A stretch of DNA of 5,039 bases from Comamonadaceae bacterium (GTDB lineage Bacteria; Pseudomonadota; Gammaproteobacteria; Burkholderiales; Burkholderiaceae_C). A program made the translations under genes and the position numbers. Under the pieces are notes generated by a model that saw only the letters and a program-made list of their open reading frames with translations, had not been told where the DNA came from and searched no databases. Location: the NCBI GenBank assembly GCA_024642025.1, contig JAHEBY010000223.1:1-5039 (forward strand), read 5' to 3'. Below are positions 1-5,039 of this stretch, piece after piece. How positions within the stretch are numbered: position 1 is the stretch's first letter; every line of letters begins with the position of its first letter.

Positions 1-1575
1 GCTGGTGGCATTGAGCTTCATGGTGCAGCTGCCCAGCGGGATCATGCTGCGGTCCAGCGCCAGGTCTTTGTCGGACAGGCGGCGAATGTATCGCAGCATG
101 CCGGTTTCGGAGTGGTGGCTCTTGAATACCGGGTGGGTGAGGAAGGCGCTGGTACGACGCAAATTTACCGGAATCAGCGACTCCATGCCCTGTGCCAGCG
201 ATTCGAACGCTGGCTGGCCCTTGCCAGAGGCGCCAAAAATCTTCCAGATCTGCTCCACGTCTTCGCGCGTGGTCGTCTCGTCAAGCGAGATGCTCACATA
301 CTCCGTCCACGACAGGTGCAGGTTCATACCAGCAGCAACCGCCCGTTGCATGAGCCTGCTTGCCTCGGCACCCACCTTGAATGTGACGGTGTCGAACGCG
401 AAGCCGTGGGTGGCTTGATGGCCCATCTGCGCCAGACCGCGCGCGAGTATCGCTGTGTAGGCCGCAACGCGATGTGCAATGCGCTTGAGCCCCATCGGGC
501 CGTGGTAGACCGCGTACATGCTGGCCACTACGGCCGGCAAAACCTGCGCCGTGCAAATGTTTGACGTAGCCTTCTCGCGGCGAATGTGCTGCTCGCGGGT
601 TTGCAGCGCGAGTCGATAGGTTGGGTTGCCATGCACATCGACACTCACGCCAACCAGTCTCCCCGGCATGGAGCGCTTGTAGGCGTCCCTACAGGCCAGA
701 AACGCGGCATGCGGGCCCCCATTGCACAGAGGCATGCCAAAGCGCTGAGTGGTGCCGACAACAATGTCCGCGTCCCACTCGCCGGGCGGTATCAACAACG
801 TCAGGGCCAGCAGGTCTGCGGCCACGATGAAGGCAGCCTGCTTGTCATGGACCACCGCCACATCAGCGCGCAGGTCGTCTATCCGGCCGCTGGTTGCGGG
901 GTATTGCGCCAGCACGGCAAAGTAGTCGCCAGCCAGTGCGGCGTGCCATTCGGCCGCCGAGTTGGCCAACACCACGTCGATGCCCAGAGGCCGGGCGCGC
1001 GTTTGAATGACTTCGATGGTTTGCGGGTGGCAGTCGCCCGCTACCACGAAGGTATTGCTCTTGCTCTTGACGCTGCGCTTCGCCAGCGTCATGGCCTCGG
1101 CGGCGGCCGTGGCTTCATCCAGCATGGACGCATTGGCAATGGGCATGGCAGTCAGGTCACACACCATGGTCTGGAAGTTAACCAAGGCTTCGAGGCGTCC
1201 CTGCGAAATTTCGGCCTGATAGGGGGTGTAGGCGGTGTACCAGGCAGGGCTTTCCAGGATATTGCGCAATATCACGCCTGGCGTATGAGTGCCGTAATAG
1301 CCTTGGCCGATAAAGTTTTTAAACACCTTGTTTCCGGACGCCATGGCTTTGAGTTCGGCGAGGGCCGCAGCCTCGGAAATTGCGGCGGAAATCTCCATGG
1401 CCTTCTTGCGGGCAATCGACCGCGGCACGATACCGTCGATGAGCTCCCGACGCGACGCTGCGCCCACCACTTTGAGCATGTGGGCCTCATCGTCCGGCCC
1501 GACACCGATGTGGCGGGCTACGAATTCAGACGGGTTTTCAAGTTCGCTGAGGGTTGGTGGAAGTGCAGGCGTCAT
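1..1575 (-). CDS. gcvP: Glycine dehydrogenase (aminomethyl-transferring), P protein; N-terminal 525 residues, 3' end beyond window
   Basis: P protein of the glycine cleavage system: a cytosolic PLP enzyme that decarboxylates glycine and loads the remaining aminomethyl group onto the lipoyl arm of GcvH. I translated the minus strand by hand from the ATG at 1575-1573 and found 525 codons with no stop up to base 1, so this is an intact 5' part cut by the window edge (single-chain GcvP is usually about 950-970 residues). Recognised segments include ERHIG-like ARHIG (residues 20-24), the stretch WYTAYTPYQAEISQGR (112-127), LDEATAAAEAM (152-162), ADIVVGTTQRFG (269-280), QTREQHIRREKA (325-336), ISLDETTT (429-436) and IPLGSCTMKLN (512-522). 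The PLP-binding lysine sits in the C-terminal half and is not visible. It starts 2 nt after the gcvH stop with no clear Shine-Dalgarno, which suggests translational coupling. One oddity: LCN replaces the usual MG-A/Y/F just before GGPHAA (residues 283-285). Confidence 0.97.
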   Translation of the reverse strand, partial: MTPALPPTLSELENPSEFVARHIGVGPDDEAHMLKVVGAASRRELIDGIVPRSIARKKAMEISAAISEAAALAELKAMASGNKVFKNFIGQGYYGTHTPGVILRNILESPAWYTAYTPYQAEISQGRLEALVNFQTMVCDLTAMPIANASMLDEATAAAEAMTLAKRSVKSKSNTFVVAGDCHPQTIEVIQTRARPLGIDVVLANSAAEWHAALAGDYFAVLAQYPATSGRIDDLRADVAVVHDKQAAFIVAADLLALTLLIPPGEWDADIVVGTTQRFGMPLCNGGPHAAFLACRDAYKRSMPGRLVGVSVDVHGNPTYRLALQTREQHIRREKATSNICTAQVLPAVVASMYAVYHGPMGLKRIAHRVAAYTAILARGLAQMGHQATHGFAFDTVTFKVGAEASRLMQRAVAAGMNLHLSWTEYVSISLDETTTREDVEQIWKIFGASGKGQPAFESLAQGMESLIPVNLRRTSAFLTHPVFKSHHSETGMLRYIRRLSDKDLALDRSMIPLGSCTMKLNATS

Positions 1576-1577
1576 GT

Positions 1578-1946
1578 TCAGGCGTTGGCAGAGAAGCTGG
1601 TGTAGCGGGTTTCATCCATCAGGGCATCAAGTTCGGCAGGCTTGGCCAGCTTCATCTTGAAGAACCAGCCCGCACCCAGCGGGTCCGAATTGGCCAGCGC
1701 CGGGTCGGCGCGCAACGCCTCGTTGACTTCTGTGATCTCGCCACTAACGGGCATGTACACATCGGCAGCGGCCTTTACGGACTCCACAACTCCGGCAACT
1801 TCTTTGGGTGCAAAGGTCTTGCCCACCTCTGGCAGATCAACAAACACCACGTCGCCCAGCGCGTCCTGCGCGTGGTGGGTAATGCCAACGGTTGCGATAT
1901 CGCCGTCAATCTTGAGCCATTCATGGTCTTCCGTGTATTTGATCAT
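1578..1946 (-). CDS. gcvH: Glycine cleavage system H protein (lipoyl carrier)
   Basis: Small lipoylated carrier that shuttles the aminomethyl group from P to T protein and delivers reduced lipoate to the L protein. The product is 122 residues, close to the roughly 125-130 usual for the family, and complete. The N-terminus reads YTEDHEWLK (residues 4-12), followed by VGIT-HAQDALGD and VFVDLPEVG (34-42). The lipoylation motif ESVKAA places the modified lysine at residue 58, followed by the PVSGEI hairpin strand typical of lipoyl domains. The end resembles the family pattern GWFFKMK then a short acidic helix. The ATG at 1946-1944 is preceded by GGGA at 1957-1954, a weak Shine-Dalgarno with a 7-nt spacer. 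The gene lies 58 nt after gcvT and 2 nt before gcvP, in one operon. No anomalies in composition or length were seen. Confidence 0.98.
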   Translation of the reverse strand: MIKYTEDHEWLKIDGDIATVGITHHAQDALGDVVFVDLPEVGKTFAPKEVAGVVESVKAAADVYMPVSGEITEVNEALRADPALANSDPLGAGWFFKMKLAKPAELDALMDETRYTSFSANA

Positions 1947-2004
1947 GGTGTTTTCCCGGTTGTAGTTGATGGTGAAAAGAAAAGATCGCGAATTGAACGG
2001 GTGC
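1947..2004 (-). other. gcvT-gcvH intergenic spacer
   Basis: Spacer of 58 nt between the gcvT TGA and the gcvH ATG. It is pyrimidine-rich in its middle and holds the weak gcvH ribosome binding site GGGA at 1957-1954. No strong hairpin followed by a T tract and no clear promoter was seen, so read-through from gcvT to gcvH is expected. Confidence 0.6.
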
Positions 2005-3156
2005 TCAGGTTGCCGGGCCCCGGAAATAGCGGTTGGGAACGAAGGGCAGGGCCGTCACTTCCATGGGGACAGGTTTTCCGCGCACAATGGCATGGACGCC
2101 TGTGCCAATGGCAGCATGTTGGGTTGCAACATAGGCCATGGCAATGGGCTTGTCGATGCTGGGGCCCAGCAGGCCACTGGTGACCTCGCCAATGGGTTGA
2201 CCAGCTTCTGCGCCCTCGGTCGATTGCAACACGGTGTGCTCGCGTACCGGCACGCGCTCCTGAGCAACAAGTCCCACACGCTTCTTCTGCAATGGGGCGC
2301 GGCCATCAAGCTGCGCCAGAACAACGTCTGCGCCCATGAAACTACCCGCGCGTGCGCCACCAGTGCGTCGCACCTTTTGCATGGCCCAGTTGAGCCCCGC
2401 TTCCACGGGTGTGGTGGTCGTATCAATATCTTGCCCATACAGGCACAGCCCGGCCTCAAGCCGCAACGAGTTGCGCGCACCCAGGCCAACAGGCCTCACC
2501 TCGGGCTCCGCCAGAAGCGCGCGTGCAAACGCATCCGCGTGATGGGCGGGCAGCGAAATCTCGAAACCGTCTTCACCGGTATAACCGCTACGGGTGGCGA
2601 ACAGGCTGGCACCTTTCCAGGTGAAGGCTGAACCGGTCATGAAAAACAGTTTCTCCACGCCCGGCAACAGCCGCTGCAAGGCGGAGACCGCCTGCGGCCC
2701 CTGCAGCGCCAGCAGGGCGCGGTTGAACTGCGAATCGATGTTGCAGCGACTGCCAATGCGCGCCCGCAGGTGAGCCAGATCAGTATGCTTGCAGGCTCCG
2801 TTAACGATAACAAACAGGTCGTCGCCGCGGTTCACAAACATCAAATCGTCGATGATGCCGCCCGCCTCATTGAGTAGCAGGCCGTAGCGTTGCTTGCCCT
2901 CAGGTAGATCTACGACATCGACCGGCATCAGCGACTCAAGAGCCGCTCGTGCATCGGCGCCTGACAGGCTCAGCTGGCCCATGTGGGAGACGTCAAACAA
3001 GCCAGCCGCTGTGCGGGTGTGCAGGTGTTCGGCCATCAGACCGGCCGGGTATTGAACTGGCATGCTGTACCCGGCGAAGGGCACCATGCGGGCGCCTAGC
3101 TCGACGTGCAGGTCGTGTAGTGGTGTTTGCAATAAAGGTCCGGAAGACTGGGTCAC
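2005..3156 (-). CDS. gcvT: Glycine cleavage system T protein (aminomethyltransferase), GTG start
   Basis: Tetrahydrofolate-dependent aminomethyltransferase. It takes the aminomethyl group from lipoylated GcvH, releases ammonia and forms 5,10-methylene-tetrahydrofolate. The chosen product is 383 residues (E. coli GcvT is 364). Visible family motifs: TPLHDLH (11-17), GARMVPFAGYSMPVQYPAG (21-39), FDVSHMGQL (54-62), GGIIDDLMF with the folate-site aspartate region (99-107), LALQGPQA (149-156), RSGYTGEDGFEI (189-200) and LGARNSLRLEAGLCLYG (225-241). The GTG at 3156-3154 is chosen because GGAG (3166-3163) lies 6 nt upstream and the protein then begins about ten residues before TPLH, as in remembered betaproteobacterial homologues. 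The frame stays open to a GTG at 3261, but that extra 35-residue stretch is the riboswitch sequence and is not protein-like. First gene of the gcvTHP operon, controlled by the upstream glycine riboswitch. Confidence 0.97.
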   Translation of the reverse strand: MTQSSGPLLQTPLHDLHVELGARMVPFAGYSMPVQYPAGLMAEHLHTRTAAGLFDVSHMGQLSLSGADARAALESLMPVDVVDLPEGKQRYGLLLNEAGGIIDDLMFVNRGDDLFVIVNGACKHTDLAHLRARIGSRCNIDSQFNRALLALQGPQAVSALQRLLPGVEKLFFMTGSAFTWKGASLFATRSGYTGEDGFEISLPAHHADAFARALLAEPEVRPVGLGARNSLRLEAGLCLYGQDIDTTTTPVEAGLNWAMQKVRRTGGARAGSFMGADVVLAQLDGRAPLQKKRVGLVAQERVPVREHTVLQSTEGAEAGQPIGEVTSGLLGPSIDKPIAMAYVATQHAAIGTGVHAIVRGKPVPMEVTALPFVPNRYFRGPAT

Positions 3157-3162
3157 AGGAAG

Positions 3163-3166
3163 CTCC
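3163..3166 (-). promoter_or_regulatory. gcvT Shine-Dalgarno sequence (GGAG), decides the GTG start
   Basis: GGAG lies 6 nt upstream of the GTG at 3156-3154, a good spacing for 30S binding. No ATG is available in frame nearby: the next in-frame ATG is residue 24 inside a conserved motif. This site fixes the gcvT start and is adjacent to the possible riboswitch switching helix. Confidence 0.8.
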
Positions 3167-3167
3167 A

Positions 3168-3210
3168 AGGGGCAACTAATCAAACATGGGCAAAGCCATG
3201 TGCTGCCCCC
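3168..3210 (-). promoter_or_regulatory. Putative translational expression platform of the glycine riboswitch
   Basis: The segment GGGGGCA (3210-3204) can pair with TGCCCCT (3174-3168), seven pairs with one G-U, ending on the base that begins the TTGGAG Shine-Dalgarno region. Between the arms sits a 6-bp hairpin, ACATGG (3201-3196) with CCATGT (3189-3184). The first four bases of the 5' arm also belong to the 3' strand of aptamer 2 helix P1, so the two pairings exclude each other. Inference: glycine binding stabilises P1, prevents the downstream helix and exposes the gcvT ribosome binding site, giving an ON switch. No U tract follows the hairpin, so an intrinsic terminator mechanism is unlikely. 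The pairing is seen; the mechanism is not tested. Confidence 0.5.
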
Positions 3211-3318
3211 GCTGTCCGTTGTACCTGAGAGATTCACCGCCGTCAAAGTACCAATTGGCACTTACAGCAGCTTGCTCCTTCGGTGGGCTGCCACAAGGAC
3301 AACCTCTCTCCAGTAGGG
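3207..3318 (-). promoter_or_regulatory. Glycine riboswitch aptamer 2
   Basis: P1 pairs CCCTACT (3318-3312) with AGCGGGG (3213-3207), with one A-C mismatch and one G-U pair. P2 is GAGAGA (3310-3305) with TCTCTC (3232-3227). P3a is GGTTG (3304-3300) with CAGCC (3290-3286), one G-U pair. The core CACCGAAGGAGCAA (3285-3272) is the textbook sequence. A peripheral hairpin AAGTGCC / GGTACTT (3263-3257 with 3252-3246, one G-U pair, AATT loop) follows. CTCTCAGGTACAACGGAC (3231-3214) fits consensus. This aptamer is closer to consensus than aptamer 1 and lies next to the expression platform. Confidence 0.94.
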
Positions 3319-3351
3319 AACGCCTGAAACCGGAATACGAATCGGGCGGTT

Positions 3352-3439
3352 GCCAGTCCTTTTGCCTGAGCGTTCATGCTGCTGCAATCAGCCTGCAATG
3401 CGCCTTCGGCGGCGTTCTCGGGGAACGCTCTCTCCTGAC
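3352..3439 (-). promoter_or_regulatory. Glycine riboswitch aptamer 1
   Basis: P1 is short: GTCA (3439-3436) with TGGC (3355-3352), including a G-U pair. P2 pairs GAG of GGAGAG with CTC (3370-3368) and has an A-G mismatch. P3a is a 6-bp hairpin, GCGTTC (3428-3423) with GAACGC (3417-3412). The core CGCCGAAGGCGCA (3411-3399) matches the family core except that a T follows where the consensus usually has a second A. CTCAGGCAAAAGGAC (3370-3356) is a close match to consensus. An alternative 8-bp helix, GAGCGTTC (3430-3423) with GAACGCTC (3375-3368), would break this fold. Confidence 0.93.
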
Positions 3440-3446
3440 GCTAAAA

Positions 3447-3476
3447 ATTATATGCCGAAAAAATACGTGCCGGCAT
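3447..3476 (-). promoter_or_regulatory. Probable sigma-70 promoter of the gcvTHP operon
   Basis: A perfect -10 hexamer TATAAT occupies 3452-3447. The best -35 candidate is ATGCCG (3476-3471) with an 18-bp spacer, matching TTGACA at only three of six positions, so the -35 is weak. A run of six T (3463-3458) lies in the spacer. A start at about 3442-3439 would begin the transcript right at the first helix of the riboswitch, which supports the assignment. The -35 candidate overlaps the end of the ETF-QO gene. Confidence 0.65.
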
Positions 3477-3487
3477 CACATGCCCGC
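3452..3487 (-). terminator. Possible terminator hairpins at the end of the ETF-QO gene
   Basis: Two mutually exclusive hairpins share the same central segment. The first pairs GGCAT (3484-3480) with ATGCC (3476-3472) around a 3-nt loop, extended by two outer pairs past a G-G mismatch, and is followed by ACGTATTTTTT. The TGA stop lies partly in its loop. The second pairs ATGCCG (3476-3471) with CGGCAT (3457-3452) and is followed by ATAATTTTT. Either could terminate the upstream transcript weakly. Stems are short, so read-through into gcvTHP cannot be excluded. Confidence 0.4.
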
Positions 3488-5039
3488 GTAGTTGGGCCCG
3501 CCGCCCCCTTCGGGTGTGACCCAGACGATGTTTTGTGTGGGGTCCTTGATGTCGCAGGTTTTGCAGTGGACACAGTTTTGCGCATTGATCTGCAGGCGGT
3601 CCGTGTTGTCTTCGCCTTTGACAAACTCATAAACGCCGGCCGGGCAATACCTCGCTTCGGGGCCGGCATATTTGGCCAGATTGATACTCACTGGAACAGA
3701 TGCGTCCTTGAGGGTCAGGTGGGCCGGTTGCTGCTCCTCGTGATTGGTGTTGCTGATGAACACGCTTGAGAGGCGGTCAAACGTCAGTTTGCCATCGGGC
3801 TTGGGGTAGACGATGGGCTTGCAGTCTGCCGCAGGCTTGAGGTATTCGTGATCGGCCTTTTCACGGCGCAGCGTCCAGGGGATGTGCCCGCGCAGCACAA
3901 ACTGTTCGAAACCGTTCATGAGTGTGGCGGTGGTCAGACCATACTTGAACCAGTTCTTGAAGTTGCGGTCTTTGTTAAGCTCGGTGTGCAACCAGCTTTT
4001 CTCGAAGGCCTCGGGGTAGGCAACCAGCTCGTCATGCTGACGGCCGGTGGTGACAGCATCAAATGCGGCATCGGCTGCCAGCATGCCCGATTTGATGGCG
4101 GCGTGGCTACCCTTGATGCGGCCTACGTTCAGGTAGCCCGCATTGCAACCAACCAGCGCACCGCCCGGGAACACGGTTTTGGGCAAGGAGTTGATGCCGC
4201 TGGCGTTGATGGCGCGCGCGCCATACGACAGACGTTTGGCGTTCACTTCGCCCTTGCTGTTTTCAAAGTAATAGCGAACGTTGGGGTGCGTCTTCCAGCG
4301 CTGAAACTCTTCAAACGGGTTGAGATACGGGTTGCTATACCCCAGCCCTGTCACGAAGCCGAGAGCAACTTTGTTCCCTTCCAGGTGGTACAAGAAGGCG
4401 CCGCCATAAGTGTCTGGTTCCATCGGCCAGCCGGCGGTGTGCATCACGAAGCCGGGCTTGTGGCGTGCCGGGTCAATTTCCCACAACTCCTTGATTCCAA
4501 TGCCGAAGCTTTGCGGGTCGCGGCCCTCGTCAAGCTTGAACCGGGCTATGAGTTGCTTGCCCAGATGACCGCGCGCACCCTCGGCAAACACCGTGTATTT
4601 ACCCAGCAGCTCCATGCCGAGCTGGAAGCTCTCCATCGGCTCGCCGTTCTTGCCCACGCCCATATTGCCCGTCGCCACGCCTCTTACTTTTCCATCTTCC
4701 GTATACAGGACTTCGGCTGCTGAAAAGCCCGGGAATATCTCCACACCCAGCGCTTCGGCCTGATCTGCCAGCCACTTGGTCACAGCGCCCAGACTGACGA
4801 TGTAGTTGCCGTGGTTGTGGGCGAACGGCGGCAACAACAGATTGGGCACGCGAAAACCTGATTTTTCGCCGAGGAAAACGTAGGCGTCATCGGTGACGGG
4901 CTGATTCAGCGGTGCGCCCAATTCCTTCCAGTTGGGGAAGAGCTCGATAAGAGCTTTTGGGTCCATGATGGCACCACTCAAAATATGGGCTCCGGGCTCT
5001 GAGCCCTTCTCAAGCACCACGACAGAGACTTCCTTGCCC
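3476..5039 (-). CDS. Electron transfer flavoprotein-ubiquinone oxidoreductase (ETF-QO, ETF dehydrogenase), C-terminal 520 residues
   Basis: Membrane-associated FAD and 4Fe-4S enzyme that takes electrons from reduced ETF and passes them to ubiquinone, serving acyl-CoA and related dehydrogenases. The frame is open from the window edge to the TGA at 3478-3476, giving 520 complete residues. The family is about 550 residues, so only the extreme N-terminus, including the first FAD-binding GxGxxG, is missing. The GTG at 5020 is an internal valine, not a start: GKEVSVVVLEKG reads through it as in homologues. Numbering from the first full codon, visible motifs are GAHILSG (16-22), FAEGARGHLGKQL (151-163), NPYLNPFEEFQRWK (236-249), LSYGARAIN (270-278), GCNAGYLNVGRIKGSH (297-312), and the cluster cysteines 465, 489, 492 and 495 in CPAGVYEF and CVHCKTC. 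The C-terminus GGGGPNYAGM is typical. It lies upstream of gcvTHP on the same strand but probably as a separate transcription unit. Eukaryotic orthologue: ETFDH. Confidence 0.97.
   Translation of the reverse strand, partial: GKEVSVVVLEKGSEPGAHILSGAIMDPKALIELFPNWKELGAPLNQPVTDDAYVFLGEKSGFRVPNLLLPPFAHNHGNYIVSLGAVTKWLADQAEALGVEIFPGFSAAEVLYTEDGKVRGVATGNMGVGKNGEPMESFQLGMELLGKYTVFAEGARGHLGKQLIARFKLDEGRDPQSFGIGIKELWEIDPARHKPGFVMHTAGWPMEPDTYGGAFLYHLEGNKVALGFVTGLGYSNPYLNPFEEFQRWKTHPNVRYYFENSKGEVNAKRLSYGARAINASGINSLPKTVFPGGALVGCNAGYLNVGRIKGSHAAIKSGMLAADAAFDAVTTGRQHDELVAYPEAFEKSWLHTELNKDRNFKNWFKYGLTTATLMNGFEQFVLRGHIPWTLRREKADHEYLKPAADCKPIVYPKPDGKLTFDRLSSVFISNTNHEEQQPAHLTLKDASVPVSINLAKYAGPEARYCPAGVYEFVKGEDNTDRLQINAQNCVHCKTCDIKDPTQNIVWVTPEGGGGPNYAGM

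Larger units (their letters stand above)
3207..3439 (-). promoter_or_regulatory. Tandem glycine riboswitch (gcvT leader, two aptamers)
   Basis: Two consecutive glycine aptamers lie directly upstream of gcvT, the classic position for this riboswitch class. Both show the conserved order GGAGAG, then CCGAAGG followed by GCA, then CTCAGG with a run of A-rich bases and GGAC. Aptamer 1 uses 3435-3430, 3409-3399 and 3369-3356. Aptamer 2 uses 3311-3306, 3285-3272 and 3228-3214. The family is known to sense glycine and to raise expression of glycine cleavage genes in many bacteria, which fits the operon here. The linker from the GGAC of aptamer 1 to the GGAGAG of aptamer 2 is 44 nt, longer than the roughly 19 nt I recall for the Vibrio cholerae example, and contains a hairpin with AACCG (3351-3347) and CGGTT (3332-3328) as stem. 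Confidence 0.96.

Noticed and set aside
1..1575. Possible gcvP pseudogene, because no long complete minus-strand frame ends within this region
   Set aside because: Manual translation gives 525 uninterrupted codons matching GcvP throughout; the stop simply lies outside the window.
586..1605. Long plus-strand open frame of 339 codons opposite gcvP
   Set aside because: It is antisense to a clearly conserved gcvP frame, has no recognisable domain, and such frames are common opposite genes with strong G/C third-position bias.
1966..2631. Plus-strand open frame of 221 codons opposite gcvT
   Set aside because: Shadow of the conserved gcvT frame with no domain signal or convincing ribosome binding site.
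3184..3201. Hairpin ACATGG/CCATGT as an intrinsic terminator in the gcvT leader
   Set aside because: The stem is only 6 bp and is followed by TTTGATTAG instead of a U tract; a role within a translational platform is more likely.
3848..4723. Plus-strand open frame of 291 codons opposite the ETF-QO gene
   Set aside because: It mirrors the ETF-QO coding frame, has a composition typical of antisense shadows and no known motif.
5018..5020. GTG as the start of the ETF-QO gene
   Set aside because: The frame and family similarity continue upstream (GKEVSVV) to the window edge, so this codon is an internal valine.

Overview
The window carries four protein-coding genes, all read from the minus strand, so transcription runs from high to low coordinates. 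In order of transcription they are: the 3' part of an electron transfer flavoprotein-ubiquinone oxidoreductase gene (ETF-QO, 5039 to 3476, its start lies outside the window), a regulatory leader with a tandem glycine riboswitch (about 3441 to 3157), gcvT (3156 to 2005), gcvH (1946 to 1578) and the first 525 codons of gcvP (1575 to 1, running off the window). No tRNA, rRNA, CRISPR array, insertion sequence or phage gene was seen.

The likely host is a betaproteobacterium of the Burkholderiales, probably Comamonadaceae (Acidovorax, Polaromonas, Rhodoferax or Limnohabitans type). This is inferred from remembered similarity of the GcvT, GcvP and ETF-QO sequences, the moderately high GC content and strong third-position G/C bias. 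No database search was run.

The gcvT, gcvH and gcvP products are the T, H and P proteins of the glycine cleavage system. With dihydrolipoamide dehydrogenase (L protein, not here) they split glycine into CO2, ammonia and 5,10-methylene-tetrahydrofolate. P decarboxylates glycine, H carries the aminomethyl group on a lipoyl lysine, and T passes the one-carbon unit to tetrahydrofolate. The order T-H-P, the 2-nt gap between gcvH and gcvP and the shared leader point to one glycine-controlled operon.

The 319-nt gap between the ETF-QO and gcvT genes is the richest non-coding part. It holds a perfect TATAAT -10 box just upstream of the riboswitch, overlapping hairpins at the ETF-QO stop codon that may end the upstream transcript, two glycine aptamers separated by a long linker with its own hairpin, and a possible translational expression platform next to the gcvT Shine-Dalgarno sequence.

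This is mostly conserved housekeeping metabolism, not a new system. The points worth a second look are the leader RNA architecture (long linker, duplicated GCGTTCCC segments, switch helix at the ribosome binding site) and a three-residue departure from a very conserved GcvP motif.
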